A stretch of 64,000 nt of DNA, from NCBI GenBank assembly GCA_963995525.1, contig OZ023207.1, forward strand, positions 29,171,373 through 29,235,372, written 5' to 3'. Of this stretch, positions 20,401-35,400 are shown in pieces; position 1 is the stretch's first letter; each line of letters starts with the position of its first letter. The translations under genes were made by a program, and so were the position numbers. The notes under the pieces are model-generated. The model worked only from the letters and a program-made list of their open reading frames with translations. It was not told where the DNA came from and searched no databases. Source of the DNA: Escarpia spicata (taxonomy: Eukaryota; Annelida; Polychaeta; Sabellida; Siboglinidae).

Positions 20401-23400
20401 ACCACAATAAGGATCCGTCCGCCAAAAGAGTGCACTTCAAGTACCGTTTTGTGGTGATACACGTGATTTTTTTTTGATCACTTTGATATGGGACATGTTT
20501 GTCTCGTGAATACTGAGTGTACTACTGCATTACATAACAAAAAAACCTCAAAAGAGAATGAATTTTCACACCCATACTTTATGTACTATTTTCTTGTAAC
20601 TTACGTGACGGAGATGAAACGGTAACATGCATTCCCCTTTGTGGTTAATGTGGTTATGTGTATAGCGTGAGATCAATCAAGCCTTCGTGAAGATTTGTAA
20701 AGTGCAGGATATCTATTTGGGGTAAGACCACAATAAGGATCCGTCCGTCGAAAGAGTGCACTTCAAGTACTGTTTTGTGGTGATATGCGTGAATGTGTTC
20801 GATCACTTTGATATGGGACAAGTTTGCCTCCTGAATACTGAATGTACTACTGCATTACATAACAAAAAACATCAAATGGGAATAAATGTTCACACCCATA
20901 ACTTACGTTCTATTTTCTTGTAACTTACGTGACGGAGATGAAACGGTAACATGCATTCCCCTTTGTGGTTAATCTAGTTATGTGTGTAGCTTGATATCAG
21001 CCTAGCCTTCGTGAAGATTTGTAACATGCAGGACATCTATTTGGATTAAAATCACAATAAGGATCCGGGCGCCGAAAGAGTGCACTTCAAGTACCGTTTT
21101 GTGGTGATATGCGTGAATTTGTTTTGATCACTTTCAAACGGGACTTGTTTGTCTCGTGAATACTGAATGTACTACTGTATTAGACAACAAAAAACATCAA
21201 ATGGGAATGAATTTTCACACCTATAACTTACGTACTATTTTCTTGTAACTTACGTGACGGAGATGAAACGGTAACATACATTCCCCTTTGAGGTTAATCT
21301 AGTTATGTGTGTAGCTTAAGATCAGTCTAGCCTTCGTGAAGATTTTTAACATGCAGGACATATATTTGGAGAAAGAAAACAATAAGGATCCGTGCGCCGA
21401 AAGAGTGCACTTCAAGTACCGTTTTGTGGTGATATGCGTGAATTTGTTTTGATCACTTTGACACGGGACATGTTTGTCTCGTGAATACTGAATGTAGTAC
21501 TGTATTAGACAACAAAAAACATCAAATGGGAATGAATTTTCACACCCATAACTTACGTAATATTTTTTTGTAACTTACGTGACGGAGATGAAACGGTAAC
21601 ATGCATTCCCCTTTGTGGTTAATCTAGTTATGTGTGTAGCTTAAGTTCAGTCTAGCCTTCGTGAAGATTTGTAACTTGCAGGATATCTATTTGGGGTAAG
21701 ACCACAATAAGGATCCGTCCGCCAAAAGAGTGCACTTCAAGTACCGTTTTGTGGTGATACGCGTGATTTTTTTTGGATCACTTTGATATGGGACATATTT
21801 GTCTCGTGAATACTGAGTGTACTACTGCATTACATAACAAAAAAACATCAAAAGAGAATGAATTTTCACACCCATAATTTACGTACTATTTTCTTGTAAC
21901 TTACGTGACGGAGATGAAACGGTAACATGCATTCCCCTTTGTGGTTAATGTGGTTATGTGTATAGCGTGAGATCAATCTAGCCTTCGTGAAGATTTGTAA
22001 CGTGCAGGATATCTATTTGGGGTACGACCACAATAAGGATCCGTCCGTCGAAAGAGTGCACTTCAAGTACTGTTTTGTGGTGATATGCGTGAATGTGTTC
22101 GATCACTTTGATATGGGACAAGTTTGCCTCGTGAATACTGAATGTACTACTGCATTACATAACAAAAAACATCAAATGGGAATAAATGTTCACACCCATA
22201 ACTTACGTACTATTTTCTTGTAACTTACGTGACGGAGATGAAACGGTAACATGCATTCCCCTTTGTGGTTAATCTAGTTATGTGTGTAGCTTGATATTAG
22301 CCTAGCCTTCGTGAAGATTTGTAACATGCAGGACATATATTTGGAGAAAGAAAACAATAAGGATCCGTGCGCCGAAAGAGTGCACTTCAAGTACCGTTTT
22401 GTGGTGATATGCGTGAATATGTTTTGATCACTTTGACACGGGACATGTTTGTCTCGTGAATACTGAATGTAGTACTGTATTAGACAACAAAAAACATCAA
22501 ATGGGAATGAATTTTCACACCCATAACTTACGTAATATTTTCTTGTAACTTACGTGACGGAGATGAAACGGTAACATGCATTCCCCTTTGTGGTTAATCT
22601 AGTTATGTGTGTAGCTTAAGATCAGTCTAGCCTTCGTGAAGATTTGTAACGTGCAGGATATCTATTTGGGTAAGACCACAATAAGGATCCGTCCGCCAAA
22701 AGAGTGCACTTCAAGTACCGTTTTGTGGTGATACACGTGATTTTTTTTTGATCACTTTGATATGGGACATGTTTGTCTCGTGAATACTGAGTGTACTACT
22801 GCATTACATAACAAAAAAACCTCAAAAGAGAATGAATTTTCACACCCATACTTTATGTACTATTTTCTTGTAACTTACGTGACGGAGATGAAACGGTAAC
22901 ATGCATTCCCCTTTGTGGTTAATGTGGTTATGTGTATAGCGTGAGATCAATCAAGCCTTCGTGAAGATTTGTAAAGTGCAGGATATCTATTTGGGGTAAG
23001 ACCACAATAAGGATCCGTCCGTCGAAAGAGTGCACTTCAAGTACTGTTTTGTGGTGATATGCGTGAATGTGTTCGATCACTTTGATATGGGACAAGTTTG
23101 CCTCCTGAATACTGAATGTACTACTGCATTACATAACAAAAAACATCAAATGGGAATAAATGTTCACACCCATAACTTACGTTCTATTTTCTTGTAACTT
23201 ACGTGACGGAGATGAAACGGTAACATGCATTCCCCTTTGTGGTTAATCTAGTTATGTGTGTAGCTTGATATCAGCCTAGCCTTCGTGAAGATTTGTAACA
23301 TGCAGGACATCTATTTGGATTAAAATCACAATAAGGATCCGGGCGCCGAAAGAGTGCACTTCAAGTACCGTTTTGTGGTGATATGCGTGAATTTGTTTTG

Positions 23401-24260
23401 ATCACTTTCAAACGGGACTTGTTTGTCTCGTGAATACTGAATGTACTACTGTATTAGACAACAAAAAACATCAAATGGGAATGAATTTTCACACCTATAA
23501 CTTACGTACTATTTTCTTGTAACTTACGTGACGGAGATGAAACGGTAACATACATTCCCCTTTGAGGTTAATCTAGTTATGTGTGTAGCTTAAGATCAGT
23601 CTAGCCTTCGTGAAGATTTTTAACATGCAGGACATATATTTGGAGAAAGAAAACAATAAGGATCCGTGCGCCGAAAGAGTGCACTTCAAGTACCGTTTTG
23701 TGGTGATATGCGTGAATTTGTTTTGATCACTTTGACACGGGACATGTTTGTCTCGTGAATACTGAATGTAGTACTGTATTAGACAACAAAAAACATCAAA
23801 TGGGAATGAATTTTCACACCCATAACTTACGTAATATTTTTTTGTAACTTACGTGACGGAGATGAAACGGTAACATGCATTCCCCTTTGTGGTTAATCTA
23901 GTTATGTGTGTAGCTTAAGTTCAGTCTAGCCTTCGTGAAGATTTGTAACTTGCAGGATATCTATTTGGGGTAAGACCACAATAAGGATCCGTCCGCCAAA
24001 AGAGTGCACTTCAAGTACCGTTTTGTGGTGATACGCGTGATTTTTTTTGGATCACTTTGATATGGGACATATTTGTCTCGTGAATACTGAGTGTACTACT
24101 GCATTACATAACAAAAAAACATCAAAAGAGAATGAATTTTCACACCCATAATTTACGTACTATTTTCTTGTAACTTACGTGACGGAGATGAAACGGTAAC
24201 ATGCATTCCCCTTTGTGGTTAATGTGGTTATGTGTATAGCGTGAGATCAATCTAGCCTTC
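17439..24260. repeat. Three tandem copies of a 7-monomer higher-order unit (2,274 bp)
   Basis: Identical D-type landmarks recur at 17439, 19713, 21987 and 24261, exactly 2,274 bp apart. That is seven monomers (7 x 325 minus 1; one C-type monomer lacks a g in tttgggtaag). The unit order is D-B-C-D-A-B-C. Units 19713-21986 and 21987-24260 look identical wherever I compared them. The first unit differs at several sites, for example gatgatacggtaacg near 18,016 and gtgtatagctta near 19,034. Confidence 0.9.
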
Positions 24261-26000
24261 GTGAAGATTTGTAACGTGCAGGATATCTATTTGGGGTACG
24301 ACCACAATAAGGATCCGTCCGTCGAAAGAGTGCACTTCAAGTACTGTTTTGTGGTGATATGCGTGAATGTGTTCGATCACTTTGATATGGGACAAGTTTG
24401 CCTCGTGAATACTGAATGTACTACTGCATTACATAACAAAAAACATCAAATGGGAATAAATGTTCACACCCATAACTTACGTACTATTTTCTTGTAACTT
24501 ACGTGACGGAGATGAAACGGTAACATGCATTCCCCTTTGTGGTTAATCTAGTTATGTGTGTAGCTTGATATCAGCCTAGCCTTCGTGAAGATTTGTAACA
24601 TGCAGGATATATATTTGGAGAAAGAAAACAATAAGGATCCGTGCGCCGAAAGAGTGCACTTCAAGTACCGTTTTGTGGTGATATGCGTGAATATGTTTTG
24701 ATCACTTTGACACGGGACATGTTTGTCTCGTGAATATTGAATGTAGTACTGTATTAGACAACAAAAAACATCAAATGGGAATGAATTTTCACACCCATAA
24801 CTTACGTAATATTTTCTTGTAACTTACGTGACGGAGATGAAACGGTAACATGCATTCCCCTTTGTGGTTAATCTAGTTATGTGTGTAGCTTAAGATCAGT
24901 CTAGCCTTCGTGAAGATTTGTAACGTGCAGGATATCTATTTGGGGTAAGACCACAATAAGGATCCGTCCGCCAAAAGAGTGCACTTCAAGTATCGTTTTG
25001 TGGTGATACGCGTGATTTTTTTTGGATCACTTTGATATGGGACATGTTTGTCTCGTGAATACTGAGTGTACAACTGCATTACATAACAAAAAAACATCAA
25101 AAGAGAATGAATTTTCACACCCATAATTTACGTACTATTTTCTTGTAACTTACGTGACGGAGATGAAACGGTAACATGCATTCCCCTTTGTGGTTAATGT
25201 GGTTATGTGTATAGCGTGAGATCAATCTAGCCTTCGTGAAGATTTGTAACGTGCAGGATATCTATTTGGGGTAAGACCACAATAAGGATCCGTCCGTCGA
25301 AACAGTGCACTCCAAGTACCGTTTTGTGGTGATATGCGTGAATTTGTTTTGATCACTTTCACACGGGACTTGTTTGTCTCGTGAATACTGAATGTACTAC
25401 TGTATTAGACAACAAAAAACATCAAATGGGAATGAATTTTCACACCTATAACTTATGTACTATTTTCTTGTAACTTACGTGACGGAGATGAAACGGTAAC
25501 ATACATTCCCCTTTGAGGTTAATCTAGTTATTTGTGTAGCTTAAGATCAGTCTATCCTTCGTGAAGATTTTTAACATGCAGGACATATATTTGGAGAAAG
25601 AAAACAATAAGGATCCGTGCGCCGAAAGAGTGCACTTCAAGTACCGTTTTGTGGTGATATGCGTAAATTTGTTTTGATCACTTTGACACGGGACATGTTT
25701 GTCTCGTGAATACTGAATGTAGTACTGTATTAGACAACAAAAAACATCAAATGGGAATGAATTTTCACACCCATAACTTACGTAATATTTTCTTGTAACT
25801 TACGTGACGGAGATGAAACGGTAACATGCATTCCCCTTTGTGGTTAATCTAGTTATGTGTGTAGCTTAAGATCAGTCTAGCCTTCGTGAAGATTTGTAAC
25901 GTGCAGGATATATATTTGGGGTAAGACCACAATAAGGATCCGTCCGCCAAAAGAGTGCACTTCAAGTACCGTTTTGTGGTGATACGCGTGATTTTTTTTT
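24261..26000. repeat. Satellite monomers between the 7-mer block and the 6.5-kb duplication
   Basis: About 5.4 monomers of types D, B, C, an A-like chimera and B/C. A D-to-A junction inside one monomer lies near 25,290-25,310 (ccgtccgtcgaaacagtgcactcc). The same arrangement reappears near 55,050 at an offset of 29,758 bp. Confidence 0.85.
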
Positions 26001-29000
26001 GATCACTTTGATATGGGACATGTTTGTCTCGTGAATACTGAGTGTACTACTGCATTACATAACAAAATAACATCAAAAGAGAATGAATTTTCACACCCAT
26101 AATTTACGTACTATTTTCTTGTAACTTACGTGACGGAGATGAAACGGTAACATGCATTCCCCTTTGTGGTTAATGTAGTTATGTGTATAGCTTGAGATCA
26201 ATCTAGCCTTCGTGAAGATTTGTAACGTGCAGGATATCTATTTGGGGTAAGACCACAATAAGGATCCGTCCGTCGAAAGAGTGCACTTCAAGTACTGTTT
26301 TGTGGTGATATGCGTGAATGTGTTCGATCACTTTGATATGGGACAAGTTTGCCTCGTGAATACTGAATGTACTACTGCATTACATAACAACAAACATCAA
26401 ATGGGAATAAATGTTCACACCCATAACTTACGTACTATTTTCTTGTAACTTACGTGACGGAGATGAAACGGTAACATGCATTCCCCTTTGTGGTTAATAT
26501 GGTTATGTGTATAGCGTGAGATCAATCTAGCCTTCGTGAAGATTTGTAACGTGCAGGATATCTATTTGGGGTAAGACCACAATAAGGATCCGTCCGTCGA
26601 AAGAGTGCACTTCAAGTACTATTTTGTGGTGATATGCGTGAATGTGTTCGATCACTTTGATATGGGACAAGTTTGCCTCGTGAATACTGAATGTACTACT
26701 GCATTACAAAACAAAAAACATCAAATGGGAATAAATGTTCACACCCATAACTTACGTACTATTTTCTTGTAACTTACGTGACGGAGATTAAACGGTAACA
26801 TGCATTCCCCTTTGTGGTTAATCTAGTTATGTGTGTAGCTTGATATCAGCCTAGCCTTCGTGAAGATTTGTAACATGCAGGACATCTATTTGGAGTAAAA
26901 TCACAATAAGGATCCGGGCGCCGAAACAGTGCACTTCAAGTACCGTTTTGTGGTGATATGCGTGAATTTGTTTTGATCACTTTGATACGGGACATGTTTG
27001 TCTCGTGAATACTGAATGTAGTACTGTATTAGACAACAAAAAACATCAAATGGGTATGAATTTTCACACCCATAACTTACGTAATATTTTCTTGTAACTT
27101 ACGTGACGGAGATGAAACGGTAACATGCATTCCCCTTTGTGGTTAATCTAGTTATGTGTGTAGCTTAAGATCAGTCTAGCCTTCGTGAAGATTTGTAACG
27201 TGCAGGATATCTATTTGGGGTAAGACCACAATAAGGATCCGTCCGCCAAAAGAGTGCACTTCAAGTACCGTTTTGTGGTGATACACGTGATTTTTTTTGG
27301 ATCACTTTGATATGGGACATGTTTGTCTCGTGAATACTGAGTGTACTACTGCATTACATAACAAAAAAACATCAAAAGAGAATGAATTTTCACACCCATA
27401 ATTTACGTACTATTTTCTTGTAACTTACGTGACGGAGATGAAACGGTAACATGCATTCCCCTTTGTGATTAATGTGGTTATGTGTATAGCGTGAGATCAA
27501 CCTAGCCTTCGTGAAGATTTGTAATGTGCAGGATATCTATTTGGGGTAAGACCACAATAAGGATCCGTCCGTCGAAAGAGTGCACTTCAAGTACTGTTTT
27601 GTGGTGATATGCGTGAATGTGTTCGATCACTTTGATATGGGACAAGTTTGCCTCGTGAATACTGAATGTACTACTGCATTACAAAACAAAAAACATCAAA
27701 TGGGAATAAATGTTCACACCCATAACTTACGTACTATTTTCTTGTAACTTACGTGACGGAGATTAAACGGTAACATGCATTCCCCTTTGTGGTTAATCTA
27801 GTTATGTGTGTAGCTTGATATCAGCCTAGCCTTCGTGAAGATTTGTAACATGCAGGACATCTATTTGGAGTAAAATCACAATAAGGATCCGGGCGCCGAA
27901 ACAGTGCACTTCAAGTACCGTTTTGTGGTGATATGCGTGAATTTGTTTTGATCACTTTGACACGGGACATGTTTGTCTCGTGAATACTGAATGTACTACT
28001 GTATTAGACAACAAAAAACATCAAATGGGAATGAATTTTCACACCTATAACTTACGTACTATTTTCTTGTAACTTACGTGACGGAGATGAAACGGTAACA
28101 TACATTCCCCTTTGAGGTTAATCTAGTTATGTGTGTAGCTTAAGATCAGTGTAGCCTTCGTGAAGATTTTTAACATGCAGGATATATATTTGGTGAAAGA
28201 AAACAATAAGGATCCGTGCGCCGAAAGAGTGCACTTCAAGTACCGTTTTGTAGTGATATGCGTGAATTTGTTTTGATCACTTTGACACGGGACATGTTTG
28301 TCTCGTGAATACTGAATGTAGTACTGTATTAGACAACAAAAAACATCAAATGGGAATGAATTTTCACACCCATAACTTACGTAATATTTTCTTGTAACTT
28401 ACGTGACGGAGATGAAACGGTAACATGCATTCCCCTTTGTGGTTAATCTAGTTATGTGTGTAGCTTAAGATCAGTCTAGCCTTCTGAAGATTTGTAACGT
28501 GCAGGATATCTATTTGGGGTAAGACCACAATTAGGATCCGTCCGCCAAAAGAGTGCACTTCAAGTACGGTTTTGTGGTGATACGCGTGATTTTTTTGGGA
28601 TCACTTTGATATGGGACATGTTTGTCTCGTGAATACTGAGTGTACTTCTGCATTACATAACAAAAAAACATCAAAAGAGAATGAATTTTCACACCCATAA
28701 TTTAAGTACTATTTTCTTGTAACTTACGTGACTGAGATGAAACGGTAACATGCAATCCCCTTTGTGGTTAATGTTGTTATGTGTATAGTGTGAGATCAAT
28801 CTAGCCTTCGTGAAGATTTGTAACGTGCAGGATATCTATTTGGGGTAAGACCACAATAAGGATCCGTCCGTCGAAAGAGTGCACTTCAAGTACTGTTTTG
28901 TGGTGATATGCGTGAATGTGTTCGATCACTTTGATATGGGACAAGTTTGCCTCGTGAATACTGAATGTACTACTGCATTACATAACAAAAAACATCAAAT

Positions 29001-32000
29001 GGGTATAAATGTTCACACCCATAACTTATGTACTATTTTCTTGTAACTTACGTGACGGAGATGAAACGGTAACATGCATTCCCTTTTGTGGTTAATCTAG
29101 TGATGTGTGTAGCTTGATATCAGCCTAGCCTTCGTGAAGATTTGTAACATGCAGGACATCTATTTGGAGTAAAATCACAATAAGGATCCGGGCGCCGAAA
29201 CAGTGCAATTCAAGTACCGTTTTGTGGTGATATGCGTGAATTTGTTTTGATCACTTTCACACGGGACTTGTTTGTCTCGTGAATACTGAATGTACTACTG
29301 TATTAGACAACAAAAAACATCAAATGGGAATGAATTTTCACACCTATAACTTACGTTCTATTTTCTTGTAACTTACGTGACGGAGATGAAACGGTAACAT
29401 ACATTCCCCTTTGAGGTTAATCTAGTTATGTGTGTAGCTTAAGATCAGTCTAGCCTTCGTGAAGATTTTTAACATGCAGGATATATATTTGGAGAAAGAA
29501 AACAATAAGGATCCGTGCGCCGAAAGAGTGCACTTCAAGTACCGTTTTGTAGTGATATGCGTGAATTTGTTTTGATCACTTTGACACGGGACATGTTTGT
29601 CTCGTGAATACTGAATGTAGTACTGTATTAGACAACAAAAAACATCAAATGGGAATGAATTTTCACACCCATAACTTACGTAATATTTTCTTGTAACTTA
29701 CGTGACGGAGATGAAACGGTAACATGCATTTCCCTTTGTGGTTAATCTAGTTATGTGTGTAGCTTAAGATCAGTCTAGCCTTCGTGAATATTTGTAACGT
29801 GCAGGATATCTATTTGGGGTAAGACCACAATAAGGATCCGTCCGCCAAAAGAGTGCACTTCAAGTACCGTTTTGTGGTGATACGCGTGATTTTTTGTTGA
29901 TCACTTTGATATGGGACATGTTTGTCTCGTGAATACTGAGTGTACTACTGCATTACATAACAACAAACATCAAATGGGAATAAATGTTCACACCCATAAC
30001 TTACGTACCATTTTCTTGTAACTTACGTGACGGAGATGAAACGGTAACATGCATTCCCCTTTGTGGTTAATGTGGTTATGTGTATAGCGTGAGATCAATC
30101 TAGCCTTCGTGAAGATTTGTAACGTGCAGGATATCTATTTGGGGTAAGACCACAATAAGGATCCGTCCGTCGAAAGAGTGCACTTCAAGTACTGTTTTGT
30201 GGTGATATGCGTGAATGTGTTCGATCACTTTGATATGGGACAAGTTTGCCTCGTGAATACTGAATGTACTACTGCATTACATAACAACAAACATCAAATG
30301 GGAATAAATGTTCGCACCCATAACTTACGTACCATTTTCTTGTAACTTACGTGACGGAGATGAAACGGTAACATGCATTCCCCTTTGTGGTTAATGTGGT
30401 TATATGTATAGCGTGAGATCAATCTAGCCTTCGTGAAGATTTGTAACGTGCAGGATATCTATTTGGGGTAAGACCACAATAAGGATCCGTCCGTCGAAAG
30501 AGTGCACTTCAAGTACTGTTTTGTGGTGATATGCGTGAATGTGTTCGATCACTTTGATATGGGACATGTTTGTCTCGTGAATACTGAGTGTACTACTGCA
30601 TTAAATAACAAAAAAACATCAAAAGAGAATGAATTTTCACACCCATAATTTACGTACTATTTTCTTGTAACTTACGTGACGGAGATGAAACGGTAACATG
30701 CATTCCCCTTTGTGGTTAATGTGGTTATGTGTATAGCGTGAGATCAATCTAGCCTTCGTGAAGATTTGTAACGTGCAGGATATATATTTGGGGTAAGACC
30801 ACAATAAGGATCCGTCCGTCGAAAGAGTGCACTTCAAGTACTGTTTTGTGATGATATGCGTGAATGTGTTCGATCACTTTGATATGAGACAAGTTTGCCT
30901 CGTGAATACTGAATGTATTACTGCATTACATAACAAAAAACATCAAATGGGAATAAATGTTCACACCCATAACTTACGTACTATTTTCTTGTAACTTACG
31001 TGACGGAGATGAAACGGTAACATACATTCCCCTTTGTGGTAAATCTAGTTATGTGTGTAGCTTGATATCAGTCTAGCCTTCGTAAATATTTGTAACATGC
31101 AGGACATCTATTTGGGGTAAGACAACACTAAGGATCCGTCCGCCGAAAGAGTGCACTTCAAATACTGTTTTGTTGTGATATGCGTGAATGTTTTCGATCA
31201 CTTTGATATGTGACATGTTTGTCTCGTGAATACTGAATGTACTACTTCATTAGACAAAAAAAAACATCAAATGGAAATGAATTTTTACACACATAACTTA
31301 CGTACAATTTTCTTGTAACTTACGTGACGGAGATGAAACTGTAACATGAATTCCCGTGTGCGGTTAATCTAGTTATGTTTGTAGCTTGATATCAGTCTAG
31401 ACTTCGTGAAGATTTGTAACATGCAGGACATATATTTGGAGAAAGAAAACAATAAGGATCCGTGAGCCGAAAGAGTGCACTTCAAGTACCGTTTTGTGGT
31501 GATATGCGTGATTTTTTTGGATCACTTTCATATGGGACATGTTTGTCACGTGAATACTGAGTGTACTACTGCATTACACAAAAAAAACATCAAATGGGTA
31601 TGAATTTTCACACCAATAATTTACGTACTATTTTCTTGTAACTTACGTGACGGAGATGAAACGGTAACATGTATTCCCCTTTGTGGTTAATGTGGTTATG
31701 TGTATAGCGTGATATCAATCTAGCCTTCGTGAAGATTTGTAACGTGCAGGATATCTATTTGGGGTAAGACCACAATAAGGATCCGTCCGTCGAAAGATTG
31801 CACTTCAAGTACTGTTTTGTGGTGATATGCGTGAATTTATTCGATCACTTTGATATGGGACAAGTTTGCCTCGTGAATACTGAATGTACTACTGTATTAC
31901 ATAAAAAACATCAAGTGGGAATAAATACTCACTCCCATAACTTAAGTACAATTTTCTTGTAACTTACGTGACGGAGATGAAACGGTAACAAGCATTCCCC

Positions 32001-32487
32001 TTTGTGGTTAATCTAGTTATGTGTGTAGGTTGATATCAGTCTAGCCTTCGTGAAGATTTGTAACATGCAGGACATCTATTTGGAGTAAGATCACCATAAG
32101 GATCCGGGCCCCGAAAGAGTGCACTTCAAGTACCGTTTTGTGGTGATATGCGTGAATTTTGTGATCACTTTGACAAGGGACATGTCTGTCTCGTGAAAAC
32201 TGAATGTACTACTGTATTAGACAAAAAAAAAACATCAAATGGGAATGAATTTTCACACACATAACTTACGTACTATTTTCTTGTAACTTACGTGACGGAG
32301 ATGAAACGGTAACATACATTCCCCTTTGTGGTTAATCTAGTTATGTGTGTAGCTTAAGATCAGTCTAGCCTTCGTGAAGACTTGTAACGTGCAGGATTTC
32401 TATTTGGGGTAAGACCACAATAAGGAACCGTCAGTCGAAAGAGTGCACTTCAAGTACTGTTTAGTGGTGATATGCGTGAATTTGTTC
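26001..32487. repeat. 6,487-bp tandem duplication, copy 1 (20 monomers)
   Basis: It starts and ends in the same 19-bp satellite segment, gatcactttgatatgggac, found at 26001, 32488 and 38975 (spacing 6,487 bp each). Private variants are shared with copy 2: aacaaaataacatc, gccttctgaagatt, gtgactgagatg with gcaatcccc, gggtataaatg, and gaagacttgtaacg. I found no difference between the two copies at the sites compared. Confidence 0.9.
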
Positions 32488-35400
32488 GATCACTTTGATA
32501 TGGGACATGTTTGTCTCGTGAATACTGAGTGTACTACTGCATTACATAACAAAATAACATCAAAAGAGAATGAATTTTCACACCCATAATTTACGTACTA
32601 TTTTCTTGTAACTTACGTGACGGAGATGAAACGGTAACATGCATTCCCCTTTGTGGTTAATGTAGTTATGTGTATAGCTTGAGATCAATCTAGCCTTCGT
32701 GAAGATTTGTAACGTGCAGGATATCTATTTGGGGTAAGACCACAATAAGGATCCGTCCGTCGAAAGAGTGCACTTCAAGTACTGTTTTGTGGTGATATGC
32801 GTGAATGTGTTCGATCACTTTGATATGGGACAAGTTTGCCTCGTGAATACTGAATGTACTACTGCATTACATAACAACAAACATCAAATGGGAATAAATG
32901 TTCACACCCATAACTTACGTACTATTTTCTTGTAACTTACGTGACGGAGATGAAACGGTAACATGCATTCCCCTTTGTGGTTAATATGGTTATGTGTATA
33001 GCGTGAGATCAATCTAGCCTTCGTGAAGATTTGTAACGTGCAGGATATCTATTTGGGGTAAGACCACAATAAGGATCCGTCCGTCGAAAGAGTGCACTTC
33101 AAGTACTATTTTGTGGTGATATGCGTGAATGTGTTCGATCACTTTGATATGGGACAAGTTTGCCTCGTGAATACTGAATGTACTACTGCATTACAAAACA
33201 AAAAACATCAAATGGGAATAAATGTTCACACCCATAACTTACGTACTATTTTCTTGTAACTTACGTGACGGAGATTAAACGGTAACATGCATTCCCCTTT
33301 GTGGTTAATCTAGTTATGTGTGTAGCTTGATATCAGCCTAGCCTTCGTGAAGATTTGTAACATGCAGGACATCTATTTGGAGTAAAATCACAATAAGGAT
33401 CCGGGCGCCGAAACAGTGCACTTCAAGTACCGTTTTGTGGTGATATGCGTGAATTTGTTTTGATCACTTTGATACGGGACATGTTTGTCTCGTGAATACT
33501 GAATGTAGTACTGTATTAGACAACAAAAAACATCAAATGGGTATGAATTTTCACACCCATAACTTACGTAATATTTTCTTGTAACTTACGTGACGGAGAT
33601 GAAACGGTAACATGCATTCCCCTTTGTGGTTAATCTAGTTATGTGTGTAGCTTAAGATCAGTCTAGCCTTCGTGAAGATTTGTAACGTGCAGGATATCTA
33701 TTTGGGGTAAGACCACAATAAGGATCCGTCCGCCAAAAGAGTGCACTTCAAGTACCGTTTTGTGGTGATACACGTGATTTTTTTTGGATCACTTTGATAT
33801 GGGACATGTTTGTCTCGTGAATACTGAGTGTACTACTGCATTACATAACAAAAAAACATCAAAAGAGAATGAATTTTCACACCCATAATTTACGTACTAT
33901 TTTCTTGTAACTTACGTGACGGAGATGAAACGGTAACATGCATTCCCCTTTGTGATTAATGTGGTTATGTGTATAGCGTGAGATCAACCTAGCCTTCGTG
34001 AAGATTTGTAATGTGCAGGATATCTATTTGGGGTAAGACCACAATAAGGATCCGTCCGTCGAAAGAGTGCACTTCAAGTACTGTTTTGTGGTGATATGCG
34101 TGAATGTGTTCGATCACTTTGATATGGGACAAGTTTGCCTCGTGAATACTGAATGTACTACTGCATTACAAAACAAAAAACATCAAATGGGAATAAATGT
34201 TCACACCCATAACTTACGTACTATTTTCTTGTAACTTACGTGACGGAGATTAAACGGTAACATGCATTCCCCTTTGTGGTTAATCTAGTTATGTGTGTAG
34301 CTTGATATCAGCCTAGCCTTCGTGAAGATTTGTAACATGCAGGACATCTATTTGGAGTAAAATCACAATAAGGATCCGGGCGCCGAAACAGTGCACTTCA
34401 AGTACCGTTTTGTGGTGATATGCGTGAATTTGTTTTGATCACTTTGACACGGGACATGTTTGTCTCGTGAATACTGAATGTACTACTGTATTAGACAACA
34501 AAAAACATCAAATGGGAATGAATTTTCACACCTATAACTTACGTACTATTTTCTTGTAACTTACGTGACGGAGATGAAACGGTAACATACATTCCCCTTT
34601 GAGGTTAATCTAGTTATGTGTGTAGCTTAAGATCAGTGTAGCCTTCGTGAAGATTTTTAACATGCAGGATATATATTTGGTGAAAGAAAACAATAAGGAT
34701 CCGTGCGCCGAAAGAGTGCACTTCAAGTACCGTTTTGTAGTGATATGCGTGAATTTGTTTTGATCACTTTGACACGGGACATGTTTGTCTCGTGAATACT
34801 GAATGTAGTACTGTATTAGACAACAAAAAACATCAAATGGGAATGAATTTTCACACCCATAACTTACGTAATATTTTCTTGTAACTTACGTGACGGAGAT
34901 GAAACGGTAACATGCATTCCCCTTTGTGGTTAATCTAGTTATGTGTGTAGCTTAAGATCAGTCTAGCCTTCTGAAGATTTGTAACGTGCAGGATATCTAT
35001 TTGGGGTAAGACCACAATTAGGATCCGTCCGCCAAAAGAGTGCACTTCAAGTACGGTTTTGTGGTGATACGCGTGATTTTTTTGGGATCACTTTGATATG
35101 GGACATGTTTGTCTCGTGAATACTGAGTGTACTTCTGCATTACATAACAAAAAAACATCAAAAGAGAATGAATTTTCACACCCATAATTTAAGTACTATT
35201 TTCTTGTAACTTACGTGACTGAGATGAAACGGTAACATGCAATCCCCTTTGTGGTTAATGTTGTTATGTGTATAGTGTGAGATCAATCTAGCCTTCGTGA
35301 AGATTTGTAACGTGCAGGATATCTATTTGGGGTAAGACCACAATAAGGATCCGTCCGTCGAAAGAGTGCACTTCAAGTACTGTTTTGTGGTGATATGCGT

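Noticed and set aside
30637..30837. 60-75-codon minus-strand open frames (for example 15801, 24936, 30637, 37124, 54694, 55523, 59097, 63319)
   Set aside because: They are chance frames in C and D monomers that recur with the satellite and are disrupted in most sister monomers.
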